Below, in pieces: positions 10,936 through 23,161 of a DNA stretch of 49,688 nt. Under the pieces are notes generated by a model. The model searched no databases and was not told the origin of the DNA. It worked only from the letters and a program-made list of their open reading frames with translations. Numbering within the stretch: position 1 is the stretch's first letter; every line of letters begins with the position of its first letter. The position numbers and the translations under genes are program-made. Origin of the DNA: Plantago elongata (Eukaryota > Streptophyta > Magnoliopsida > Lamiales > Plantaginaceae); the NCBI GenBank assembly GCA_036897095.1, contig JAYMSP010000487.1, forward strand, positions 1 through 49,688, written 5' to 3'.

Positions 10936-11381
10936 GACTTTCTACGGTCAGACAAACCTTCGCACTGCCTAACAACATGTAAAAAATTTAAAAATTAACA
11001 TATTTATTCAGTTAAATTTTAAAATACTAAAATAAAACATGGGTAATTCTAAAACATAGGTAATTTTGTAAGGTAAATTTGAATTTTGTTATTAATATTT
11101 ATGTTTTCCTAATATAAATATTCATAAGGCGGAAGGGTGATGGGATGTCATTAAGACGGTAAGGCGATCATTCTATTAGAATATTTAACATAGAAAAATG
11201 TAAATATTGATTAAAAAAATTAAATTTACCTTTTAAAATATTTTTATAAATAAAATAATATTTTTTTTGAATTACTTATTTTTTTATTTTAGTATTTTGA
11301 AATCTATTTGAATAAATATGTTAATTTTTCAATTTTTACATGTTGTCAGAAATACTTCGGCCCGTCTGATTGTAAAAAATT
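10936..11381. mobile_element. Foldback MITE with about 95-bp terminal inverted repeats
   Basis: The left end (GACTTTCTACGGTCAGAC, then AACAACATGTAAAAAATTT, then AACATATTTATTCA) is matched in inverted form by the right end, which on the minus strand reads TTTTTTACAATCAGACGGGC, then GACAACATGTAAAAATTG, then AACATATTTATTCA. Long inverted repeats around a non-coding centre of about 250 bp indicate a foldback MITE. No clean target duplication was found, so the superfamily is open. Confidence 0.75.
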
Positions 11382-14300
11382 CTATTAACTATATATACTC
11401 AGTTTGGAGTCTCATACATCCCTACAAAACTGATGTATTGTATGTCACATAAGATTTTGACCAATTAATCATGTACATTGATCGATTGGTGTGTGATTTA
11501 CAGTGTCAATCATCAAAATCTTAATTCGAAATTCACCTATAATTTATTATTTTTCATTTTAATCATCAGATTCAGATAATTTTGGTAGATGTAGCTAATA
11601 TTGATGCGTTATTGGGAGATTACGTCATTAGGAGAAGAAAAATGACAAATATTCAAATAAAAAGACCACTTTTCATAGTGATGGCACGTAAATACAAGAC
11701 AGGGCGAACTTTATGTGAATACAAGTCGTAATTTGTTGTTTGATTGTGGTCATCTTTATTTTTAAAGTGATTGGTTAATTGAATTAGGCTCCAGTTAATC
11801 TCCTTTTTAGTGTTCACAAGTCAGCACGATGATTAACAAAAACATGACACGGCTGGTCCCACCAATAAAAATAATGTTGGTTAATGCTTACACACCGATA
11901 ACATGCAAATTAAATTCCATCACTACGACTAAAGTTTGCCAATTACCATTATCAGCCAATAGGAACGACAATACAATCTAAGAAATCTTCATGTCAAAGT
12001 ATTGTTATCTTCATACGCTCATGAAATAAACCCGTACTGTCTGTCCTTGTTTGCCGGTTCATTTTATCAGAATTTGTATTGTGGATCGAATTAAGATCTT
12101 GCCTGTGGTTGGGTCTAAATTATTTTATATTGATCATTATTCGACAAGACTATGTCCAAATTGGTAAATTATATCTTGACGGTGATAATTTCAACTAGTC
12201 TAGAAATGATATAATAATATTATTACGTGTAAAGTCAATTAATCATGATTTATTCATCAGAAGACATGTTAGTATACGTACATTACTTGGAAGGTATCTT
12301 ACAAATTACATGTAAATTGAATATATAACAATCTCATGTTAATAGGATTTTTCCGGGATGTTTTTAAGAAGATAACGGCTCAACTTAATGAATAAAACTG
12401 ATATATAAGTGCAATGAACAAGATGATCAAGACTAAATGCAGCCTAGGTGATTCGAGTAGAAATCCATCCATACCGGCTGTAAATGTAGCCGTGAACATG
12501 ATGATCGAGACGCAGCGTCACACAAACTTGGAATAAGAGAACAAACGATAGCAAGTCCAAATGAATTAAATGAAACGTGTGGAGAATTAGTGAGAGAGTT
12601 GAAACTAGAAAAGAACCAAAACCACAACAAAACAAAACAAAAGATGTGGAGTATTAAAGTTTAAGCTAAAAATGTTGGATAAGCTAGCTTTTGCACAAAC
12701 AACGGCAAAAATTGCATGCAGCACGATGATAAGTTTCCAGAAACGAATGTTGCACGATCTCTAGTAATCTTCCTTGTTTGCCCTTTTATTCCTTCTTCAT
12801 CATATTCTTGCCAAAGCAACAAGATGATTAGAAAGCCCCTTTCTTAGTGCAAGTACGGGGTACTACATACGTGTCTACACCAGCTTTCATCGCATATCAG
12901 ACCCATATTCTTCACTTCCATAAACTAGTTGTCAACTAGAGTTAAGTACGTCCCAAATGGTACTTTAACCTAGACTCACAAGTACAAAGACTAACCACTA
13001 CATACTATGTTTGTTATCCCGACTCCATTCTTGACCGTTCAAGTATTTAGTTTATTCAGCTCACACGATAAGGTAGGTAACTGAGGTGAATGAATTAACT
13101 TTAATTGATAGTTTAAGTAATAAGATAAGCCATACACAATTAACATAACTAGCTTAAAATTGTTTACCTTTTTTATTTTTACGAAAAAAATTGTTTACTA
13201 TTACTCCTATTTCTCTACGAACTTTTCATTTCAACTTTGACCGGTCATTCATTAATGCAATCAATTTTGATCACTTTTTTTTTTTTATCAAATTGAGCTC
13301 GAAAGCATCACAAGTCACATGAGTTCGATTTTACGTTTGTTCCTTTAACTAGTTGAGTCAAGGCTTATAGCTAAACTCAGATCAGGATCGAGTTAGAATA
13401 GAATTACCTAGTGAGAGGAGTTGGGATTTGTAAGTAATAGAGCAATGGTTCCCTATGGATGCGTATTTATCTCTAATTAGGTCTTAGATTCATAACGATC
13501 GGTAATTGGCTAATGTATTATCAACATCCCACAAAAGAAGTAATTGCCGGTCCCAATCGATTAGAATTGAACCGGACTTTTCTGTCTTTCGAAAAGTTTT
13601 GCTCATTTGGTTGTCTGTTTGATGTGATAATAAGGAGAATAAAATGTAGTCTCAAATACATTGCTCGGACTCATACGTAAAGAAGTGAAATTGGGGACAG
13701 AACATTTTAAATTAATTGGTTTGCTTCCCCAAACAGAATAAAAAAGTCTTTCAGAAGTGTACTGAAATTGATCTCCTTTTTCCCTTTTGGAAAGTGGAGT
13801 TCCAAATATTATTCACTACAGAGTGAAGAGTATTTGGCCTCAGTAAATGGAGATAAATAGGTACTCAAGACTCATGCTTTGGGTATTATAGTGATGGAAA
13901 ATCACTAGCTTTGGTAGCTCGTGTTTTAATGAAATGAATGTATGTTTTGAAAACCGGCATGTTCAACCGGTCGAACAGGTATATGAAGGGTTCCAAATTC
14001 CCCGGTTATTTTACCAAAAACCGGTCTGAAACACTCTAAATCTCTACATGATCAATTTTAGTAAATGAACGCACATACAAGAATTTGAGTGGATGAGAAT
14101 GCGTGGACATAAGAATATGAAAGCACAATGTTGTATAAAAGCAAATTAGGCTCCACCTAGCAAATCCAACTCTAATAAATTGCTAGATGATTAGAAACTT
14201 GATAAGTTTATCAATTTTAAGAATGTGTTTAGTAAATTGACGGATTTGCTAAATACGGTAGTATAAGAAAAAATTAAGTAGCATTCAACTTATAAATAGT

Positions 14301-15137
14301 AGTACCAGCTAGACATTTACATAAATTGACATGATATACTCCGTAATAAATTCATCGAGTTTATAAGCTACAGCCTACAAGTACACTTCAATGAATCTAT
14401 CACTGGAAATTGCACACATTCCGTTGCCCATGCCCCATAGTGCAAAATCAGTCCATTGGAAGATCTATGTTACGAATCCTTGGCCAATAAACAAGAGGTG
14501 ACCTCATCGACCAAGGCATGCATGTGGGGTGGCTACCTTTTAAGATATTTCCTTCCATTAACGAAATACATTGACGGAGAAGGACTAGAATATGTGAAAA
14601 AGTTGAGATTTGAGAAAAGGTGGGCATAATATAATAAGAAACCATGCAGAGACGTATCGGCACGAGAATGGTTCATTCATTTTGCGTCACTTACCAGCCA
14701 AATAAACAAAAAGACAGGCTAACCAGCTATGACGACAAAACTTTAATCTTTTTATGGTCGGTACATACACTAAACTTAAAGCATAAGCAAAGCAACGTAG
14801 ACTGGAAAAAAAAACTACTTGCATGGAATCTCAAAGCTGGATACATGATTACATACTCCGACACTACATAAACAATATTATCTGGAGAAATCATTAAGTT
14901 ATACTGCTATATACGTAGTTACGTAATAGGCATAAAGCTGAAGCTTGGCTTTTAAGAATGCTGCTTTATAGGTGGTGGTGGACTGGTGGTGGTGGTTTTA
15001 TTCATGTTTGTTTCACTCTACAAACATTATGTATCTTTTTCTGTACAGATTTCGGTGAAACAAAATTTCTTATAAAAAATAAACAATTACTACACCACAT
15101 GGGCTAATAAAAGTACAAGTAAATAAAGTTTGGGTTG
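11382..15137. other. Spacer downstream of FZL
   Basis: AT-rich spacer. The right end should include the 3' UTR of the leftward FZL gene and possibly one more tiny terminal FZL exon (near 15015-15045). Short frames at 12433-12635 and 14448-14663 have no recognisable homology. I checked for common plant microRNA sequences and saw none. Confidence 0.5.
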
Positions 15138-18100
15138 CTACCTTGACACATGAAGGTTTTGGATCTCAATTTGCAATGACTCGAGTTTCTCCTCAATAGC
15201 TGTTAATTCAGCTAGCGTGCCAGATAGTTTGTTCACTCGATCTTGGGCCAACTCTTGATATGGTTTACCAATGAGTTTTACAAAGTCGTTTAAACTGGTG
15301 GTGGATTCCGACAGGTCCTTTTGCATTGCCTCTTCAACCTGGCGTGCCAAGGATTCAGCTGTTCTTTTCACTTTATCAACCACACGTCGTCTACGGGATG
15401 GGAAATTTGAAACTGCAAACAGGCTGTCATAAAGGTAGGATTTAGTTGACATTGAAGACCAGAGTATAGATAAAGACTTGAAAACAAGGGGAAGGATCTC
15501 CACTTTTATGTAAACAAAACACCATTCATGTTCTTGATCCGACTAGAAGTGAATGTGATCATATTCAAACTTTCTGCTGAAATTGAACTGCATAGAAATG
15601 TTACACAAATGTTTTTCTTGTATTATTTCATATTCAGGGTTTATTTTTTGGACTAGACTTATTTCTAAGGCCTCAGGGTCTGTTTTCAGGAACTAATTTT
15701 CATGATCATGGATTGAATCAGGTTAAATTAAATTAATAGGATTTATTTTGTTGTTCACTACTTTGGTTATAGCTTTAGTTTGGGCTTTAGGACGTAATCT
15801 CCTCAAAAGTTTGCATGCAGTCCACTTAAGTGCATTAAAAAGCTTGGTCCAACTTTGGTACTGATGACAATTCAGCTGGGAGAAAATATAAATTAAGAGT
15901 AAGGCTCTGTTATTTTCATCTGAACTGATCGGAACTGAATTGAAAATAATGAGTTTTCAGATGAAGAGAACAAAGACTAAGAAGAAGATTACTTACCCAC
16001 CAGCAGAGCAAATGGCCAAAGCAAGGAGATCTTCTAGAGTCGATGGCAAGACTGAGGTCAAAAGTGATGCAGAAAGTCCAGCTGCTCCGAGTCCACCAAA
16101 AGTTCCCAAAACCTGAAAATACAGGATCATATTAGTCCAAGAATTGTAATTCAGATGCGTGTTTCAAATAGTTACAATTCCCAACATGCAGTGCCAGTGC
16201 AGTTCAAACAAGAGATCATCTGATAAATATAATAACTTCTCTAACCAATCCAATTTTTTAAATGTAACTAACTGAAGTTAGATGACTTGCTTCAGCATCT
16301 GATGCCAGTAAATTGTTTTACTTAGTCACAGCTTATTACCATCCGAACACTCACAGACCAAAATCAACATCCAACTGAAACTCCAACTTACCACTTCGCG
16401 TATTTCTTGATCAAAAACTTTAGAGGCGGCAGCAGCACTGAAATCTTCAATCACTTTTATGCTAAGTCCGTGCTTCTTTCTTAGAAATTCACTGGCCTTC
16501 AATTGGGACTGTACCGATGCAGCAACTGAAGGCCATTTGTTTTCAAAATATTCCCTATATGTTTTCCCTTTACGGGCATTGCTTGATTCCAACCACACTG
16601 CATATTCCCCAAGCAATTTCTGCACACAAGTGGGACATTAGAACAAAAACAGGGTGCTTCAATCAGAATATGACGAGAATACTTCCACTTCCATCATTTT
16701 AAACAGAGTTCACTCACTTGAGCTTCTGAGACAGCAGGGTCAATTACATCTTTTCTAAGACTCGAGGTGACCGGCATTTGGCTAGATTTTTCTCCTTTAA
16801 GAATATACGAGGTTACAAGGTCAATATTGGATAACTGCAAAGTAGATTCTGCAAGCTTGATGGCACGTGCTTGTGCGTTATCAATCTGCATTTGTGTAAA
16901 GGCAAATATTGAATGTTATCACTCAAATAAAGCAACAAAAAAGATATGCATGTTAAGCGGACATGCCATACCAGAGATAAAATCTGTCTCTTCCTTGATA
17001 TGCTTTCATTTTCCATCTTCCAGGCATGCTCTTGCACACTGCTCACAAGATCATTCACTGACAACAAGTCCTGTTCGGCTTGCTGAAACTCCTCCCTGGC
17101 AATCCTTTGAGAAGCTGAAACCAGCTGTTCAGCAATCCTAACTGGAGTCTCTAGTTTCAACCTAATTCTTTCAATACCATTACTAGTTGTTTCATCCAAA
17201 AAGCTATAAAGGTACTTCTCAAGAACAGAAAAATTGTTGATTGTCTGATGTGGAGCATCATAAGATTTTTCTTGCTCTTCCAAACCTCTGAAAGAACCAG
17301 AAACCTTCAGCTCAAGGGCACCCCGTGCAGAAACAGGGAATAGTGTGATGTCATCAGCATTTAGCATCCTTCGAGTACTTTCCTTGATGAATGCAATAGC
17401 TTCCTCAAGCTACACAAACAGTTCAGGCCCAAAGTTAAGTCAATATAGCTCATGGATATAAGTCCATGTATATGCAGATGATAATATCAACCTCCTGTGT
17501 AGTTCGATAAATATCAGACTTGTTCAAGACGAAAACAATCTTCTTCTTCCATTTCTGAATGTAGCGAAGAAATGTAACCTGGCACACAACACACCCACAT
17601 AATGAAGAAAACTAGCTATTCAACTTTAAGTGAAGAAAGTAAGAGCGCGGAAATCAAGTCAGTTCATATACAAGCCTAATGCATGTAGCATAATTAAAAT
17701 CACTACCCAAAGATGAAAACAATGACAACAATCAAAGCACAAATTCCAAACAGCGAAACTAACCAACGCTCCCTCCGTTTCATAAAAAGTTCTCTTCAGT
17801 ATTCACATAATCTTTTGAAAATAAATGATGGGAAGCTCGGAATTCTTTTTCAGGTGTCAATTTATGAGAACAGTGAATAATAGAATGGCAATTTTAATTG
17901 TTTGGGCCTTTGGGGTCAAAACTCCCTATCATTTAAATGGGAAGTACTTCTTTGGACGGACCAAAAGGCAACATGGGAAGCTTATAATGGAACGGAGGGA
18001 GACAGGTCATGGATCTAAAATCGCAAGGTTATAAAATCTTTTTGGACATGATAAGGAAAATCAGAATGGACCTATTCATCAGTAAAGCAGGGCTTGGATG

Positions 18101-21100
18101 TGACCAACCATAACTGCAATAAAGTCCATTCTACTTTGCAAGTATAAATATAACATTTGCTAGTGGTGCATTAAAGGTCATAGAATGACAGTATGCAACC
18201 CCCTATCACAGAATTGCAACAAATTTTACCTCACTTTCAGTCAACGGCCGGTCAGCAGAGATAACAAAAAGAATCAAATCTGCACGTGGCACAAATTCCT
18301 CAGTGAGGCGCTGTTGCCTTTGAAGAATCACATTTGTTCCAGGAGTATCGACAATTATCATCTGATCAGAGAAGGATAAAGTAGTAAGAAATACAATAGC
18401 TTCTTTATGCAAATGAATATATAGTCCTCATTCGATGAGAAATTACTTTGATAAAACCATAACAAAATCCTACGAAAGAGTGAAGCATCACAGCACATCA
18501 GGAACTATAAGATCCAATTTTCACTTTTCAGACAATCATTTTAACATATATCAGAGCAATTGGAGGAAAAATAGCTTGCAAACATGTGCACAGTAATTTT
18601 TGCAGAGTCTATCTACGAGAATCAAATTTGGATCCACCAGTATAGGATCAAATATTAATATCCATATAGTTCCAGTGTAATAGCATATGTATAGAAACTC
18701 ACTTCTTTCAGAACTGGAGAAGGTAAATAGCAGATGTATTGACCATCAGGATACCTTTCGCAACGCTGCTCGCTGGACTCAGAGTCAGAGTAGCGAAGGA
18801 ATGTAATCTCATTAGTTGTAGGAACAACTCCATCTTTTAAGTATCTTTGCCCGAGGAAAGCATTAATGACACTTGACTTTCCAGAGTTGAACTCTCCCTG
18901 GTGATGTTAAACAAAAAAAAATATTGCCTTAATTGCCAAAGTTATCTAAGTAGTGAAAAGCAAAAAAAATGCTTCTGATAAAGTACCACTCAGCTCTCCA
19001 AGTGGTGAAGTATCAAACCTATTGAACAAACAAAATGCTTCTGATAATAAAGTACCACTCAGCCCTTCAAGTGGTGAAGTACCAAACCTATTGAACAATG
19101 CCTAATCTCAGTGAAGAATCTTATCTACGTGACAAATGAGATGGAAAAATCTTGGTCTCAATCATAAATGTGATTTTCTTTTGGGTCGAGTGGTGGGGGG
19201 GTGTGGTGAAAGTTGCCTATGGTATCCAGAATGTTGCATTTAATATCATTCGGGGAGGATATACAAATAGCAGTTTGCAGATAGAGGATATTGAGTCATA
19301 GAACAGAATTTAAAACCGAGGCCAATCGGCAATCATAAACATCTTAGGATTCCATGATTTCTGGAGCTCAACACATAAGGCATGTTATAGAGTAAAGCGG
19401 CAGGAATTCAACCAAATCGGGCATTTAAGAACTTTTCAAGAAACAGAATTCCATCATATGCTAATACAGTATTTCCAATTAAAGTTTGTTTAATTACTTG
19501 AATTTGGATTAAAACTATCAGATCTTTTTATCAGTGAAGTTAGATTGTCTATATAGAAAGTTTCTAGCTTAAAAAACAGGTAGGCATTTCCAGCATAAAA
19601 TCTGACTATTAGTTATACACCTTGATTCAGGCATTTCAGCTCCCTTTTGTCAATTCGTTAAACGGTTCATTTAGACCTGCTTTACGAAGTATAAAAATCT
19701 TCAAGCAACACAAACAGAATCCTTTCAAAAACAGCAATGGGAGTTCAAAACTTCAAATCTGTCATTTGCTCTGAATGTATAATTGGCTTTCAGCACTGAA
19801 AGTTCAAATAAAATGACACCAAAAAGAAAGTAGAGGTGGGACTTGAAATTTGTTTTGAAAAAACGTTTACACCAACTACGTGACAAAAAATGCATTGAAA
19901 TTTAGAGCTAATACCCATGTATATTCCTGGAACCAGAATTGGTTGAAGTTCAGCACACAATTACCACTATGACCAGTAAAAATGGCTCATCAAGTTGCGA
20001 AACAGCATCTTTGAGAAGTGAAATATCCCCCATCTGCAATTTAAGGTCAATACTGCAAGTTAGCTGTAGGCAGAAGATCACGAGCTGAAACGAATGCAAT
20101 TGAAAGAAAAAATTCAACTACCAAAACATTTTTAGCAATAAAAGATCACCAGAGGTGCGGCTCTTTGAATGACATCTACAGCTTCAAGCAGAAATGCTCT
20201 CTCCTTTTCCACGAATTGTTGCTTTCGTTCTTCCAGTTTCGTAATGTTAGCAACCATATTGTTCCCAGGAGATCCATTCATTATATCGAGAGTTTGCAGC
20301 ATTCCAAAACTTTGACTGCCATTTGCATCCATGTTCGGTGTAGATTCCAGGTTGAACAACTTGCTCAACTCGTCACCGCTGAATAAGTTCAATTCACCCA
20401 AGGACACAACTAGACCACTAGCTCCTGATTTTACTAATGCTGAAGAATTCATTAACGATTTCACATTTTCAATTGAATCAATCCTGATGAAGACTGGAAT
20501 CTTCACACACTCAGATACTGAACTCACCATCTCCACAGGTAAACCACTGTCACCAACACTATAAATCAGAAAGTCAGCACCCTCAGAAATCGATGCATCT
20601 AAAGCCGCATCGTAACTTTGCACATTCCTTCCTACCAACGGAAGAACTACAGACTCAGTTTTGGCATCCATCATGGTATTCCTAGCCACTATAGTAGGAA
20701 GACCTGTCAAAATCACACCATTCTTAAACTTCATAACATTTTCATAATCAATTAGAGCACAAATGATGAAATGAACATGGCACGCATTTCCTAGCTTCAA
20801 TGCAGCTGAAATTGAACTAAAACCATGCATATGTTCTACATAAAAGTTACTCTTAAGCAGACGTTTCTAAAACTTCACTGAGCCTCAGTAGACAGTAGAG
20901 ACAGGCTGAATTGATCTAATAAACTATGTTAAGCAGCAACTTAAACCTTGATTGGATAGCAAGACGCCACCAGCATTAACCAGGGAAGCAATATCAGCAC
21001 GCTCGTCAATCAAACAAAGCACAACTATGTCATGAATCAACATTCCATTTTCATTTAGTGACACCTTCAGGCTTCAATGCAACTGAAACTTAACCAAAAT

Positions 21101-21921
21101 TACGCATCTATTCTATCTCAACTTACTCTTACTCAAACATTTCTAAAACTTCACATATCTTCACTACACAGTACGAAAGTACAAATAAGGTTGAATGAAT
21201 CTAACTGAACTATTGAATCGACAATAACCTCGATCACATAGCAAAACACCACTGGCAGCAGCAGTTCAGCATGCTCATCAATCAATCAGAGCACAAATGA
21301 GTATGATGCCATGTATCTAAATCCTAAACCTACTCTCTTCCCCAAACACTTCAAAAACTCCACACATTGAACTTCAGTATACAATACAAACAGCTTAAAC
21401 GAATCTAAATGAACTACTTAACCAGCAACACGATCCTCACCTTGATCAGAGAGCAAAACACCACCGGCATTAACAGCAGCAGCAATGTCAACACGCTCAT
21501 CAATCAATAAATACGCACGATCTCGAATCACCGATTTCAGCAGACACGCGGCCTCATACAGCCTCTTACCGCTGCTTCCGCCTCCAGTAAGCACCACAAT
21601 TCCGACCCTATCCGAAACCGCATCGTCAATTACATCGAGCACCGACTTATCATCACTCAGAACCTCGTCGGGCGTCAAACGGAGGACTATGTTCGGTATT
21701 CTGATCTCCGGCCGCTTGTATCCGCCGGGAAATAGAGTGCGGGGAGGATTTTGGTTGATTGAGCTGGAGATTGGATAGTGCTTGCGGGTGGTTGAGGTAG
21801 GGGAGAAGTGGACAGAGGTGCGTGGAACAGTGCGGCGGAGGAAGGTGGTGGAGTTGAGGTGGATGAAGAGGAGATTGGAGTGGGTGGTGGTGAGAGGAGA
21901 GATTGAAGAAGAGATAAGCAT
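15138..21921 (-). CDS. FZL: FZO-like chloroplast transmembrane GTPase (dynamin family)
   Basis: Eleven exons: 21441-21921, 20150-20703, 19965-20033, 18703-18897, 18230-18361, 17492-17578, 16972-17409, 16718-16885, 16392-16619, 15997-16112, 15138-15423. All introns are GT-AG and the frame closes at 917 residues, near the roughly 910 of Arabidopsis FZL. A Ser/Thr-rich chloroplast transit region is followed by a thiamine-phosphate-synthase-like fold (about 95-330; LLIDERVDIAAAVNAGGVLL), G1 GEFNSGKSS (from 369), G3 DTPG (438-441), G4 NKSD (496-499), a long helical middle region, a Gly/Ala/Leu-rich membrane segment (about 785-823; FGGLGAAGLSASLL) and a C-terminal coiled coil ending NLHVSR. FZL is a membrane GTPase of thylakoids and envelope that shapes thylakoids. 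The stop overlaps a donor-like AAG|GTAGC, so a tiny further exon is possible. Introns carry a MITE and tandem duplications. Confidence 0.95.
17769..18001. mobile_element. Stowaway-type MITE in FZL intron 5
   Basis: Starts CTCCCTCCGTTTCAT and ends ATGGAACGGAGGGAG, so the terminal 10 bp are perfect inverted copies of the Stowaway consensus CTCCCTCCGT. About 233 bp, non-coding, between FZL exons 5 and 6. A flanking TA duplication is not clear. Confidence 0.8.
18969..19099. repeat. 66-bp tandem duplication in FZL intron 3
   Basis: Two adjacent units, 18969-19034 and 19035-19099, both begin ATGCTTCTGATAA and contain AAGTACCACTCAGC, CAAGTGGTGAAGTA and AACCTATTGAACAA. The second has a 3-bp insertion and a few substitutions. 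Confidence 0.85.
20745..21520 (-). repeat. Tandem degenerate copies of the FZL exon-1 tail within intron 1
   Basis: The 3' end of FZL exon 1 and the intron sequence next to it (about 21300-21520) recur at about 21056-21300 and 20790-21055, with a further partial copy from about 20745. Landmarks on the plus strand are CAATAAATACGCAC (21506), CAATCAGAGCACAAATGA (21281), CAAACAAAGCACAAC (21012) and CAATTAGAGCACAAATGA (20750). The copy at 20947-21024 keeps an open frame (LIDERADIASLVNAGGVLLS) and usable splice signals; the one at 21222-21300 is more decayed. Confidence 0.85.
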
Positions 21922-22006
21922 TATTTCTTCTCTCGGAGCTGAGGGAGAGGAGTGGACTGTGTCTGTGACTGTGAGTGAGATTTGTGCATTATCTCTGTGG
22001 CATTAG

Positions 22007-22897
22007 AGTGCTTTGTTATCCGAATCTCGTACGTAATTACGTTTCCGATTGCGAGCAAAACGATAAATTGAACTATCACTAATCGAACTCAAGCACGCCA
22101 GCACGGTTTAGAGTAACCATATACATCGGTTACAACTAACTCAGTCGCAAAATATATATCACATCAACATTTTACTCACGACAACTTACTTTACAACTGT
22201 ACACAATTCATCACTTTAACAGTGAGACCCAAAATATATTTTATTTTAATATTTATATCAAACTTTAATTATTTATTTCATTTTATTTTCTCATTTCCTT
22301 TTAAACTTTATTCTTAAATTAATTTTAAATGTTGTTAATATTCTATAACAAAATCACACTAATATTTTTTGAATATTTTACTGTAAATAAAAAACTAAAA
22401 GTTTTAATACTTTAAATTAAAATTGTACAATTTATATCTTTCAAGTATATTTTAGATTTTTATTTATTTTTGCAACTCAAAATTTAAATAATACATATTA
22501 AATTCTCTCAAGTAATAATGTATCTCAATTGTTTCAAATATATTATTGATACATTTGATATATATTCAATTACAAAAACTAAAATAAAATATAAAAGAAA
22601 ATAAGAAATGAAAAAGAAGAGAAGTACAAAATAGCTAAAACAAATGCGAGAAGAAAGAAAAAAAATGCAAATAGAGAGAGAAGAAAAGCAGCATCAAACC
22701 ATCAAATCTTTTTTATAAAAAGAAAAAAAGGGAGTTGGGGCACTTGGGCCTCGCCCCAAAATTTTGGGACGCAGCCCAGCGCCCCATCACTGCAACTCGC
22801 ATTCAGACTTTGTTGGAGTCTGACGCGAGTTGCAACATGGTTGCAACCACTGGTGCAACCCTGCTAGAGATGGTCTTAATTCTATAATGATATCTTA
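22007..22897. other. AT-rich repeat-like region upstream of FZL
   Basis: Directly upstream of FZL this is promoter or leader sequence, then very AT-rich DNA (22190-22730), then a GC-richer block with a strong hairpin (22791-22834) that ends CTAGAGATGGTCTTA, a terminal sequence style common in plant MITEs. A non-autonomous transposon covering part of 22090-22880 is possible, but I could not find its matching left end. Confidence 0.4.
22791..22834. repeat. Strong hairpin
   Basis: TGCAACTCGCATTCAGAC (22791-22808) and GTCTGACGCGAGTTGCA (22818-22834) pair over 17 bp with one bulge around a 9-nt loop. It is probably internal to a MITE. A palindromic CCCAAAATTTTGGG lies just upstream. Confidence 0.8.
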
Positions 22898-23161
22898 TAC
22901 TCCATCTGCCTCAGGTTCATCTTCGTGTATTCGATTTTGGTCCGTTCCAATTTCATATTCTCATTCCTAAAATGAAAAATATTTCTCATACTTTATACAT
23001 TATCTCTCATATTTAAATCACTATTTGTCCTTCTTTATTCATCTTTTCTTACTTTATCACTATATTTCCTACTTTATTACTATCTCTCATACTTTATTCA
23101 TTTTTTTCCTTAAAATATATGTCCGTGACCACAGAAAGATCAACTCGGGACGGAGGGAGTA
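22898..23161. mobile_element. Stowaway-type MITE
   Basis: Starts TACTCCATCTGCCTCAG and ends TCGGGACGGAGGGAGTA, imperfect inverted copies of the Stowaway terminus with flanking TA. About 264 bp, AT-rich and non-coding. Confidence 0.75.

Noticed and set aside
12433-12635. Two overlapping short minus-strand frames
   Set aside because: Overlap each other in different frames, no domain or codon signal.
14448-14663. Minus-strand frame downstream of FZL as a gene or pseudogene
   Set aside because: 71 codons, no recognisable motif, no splice-linked partner.
16767-17141. 124-codon plus-strand frame
   Set aside because: Antisense to FZL exons 7 and 8; no domain.
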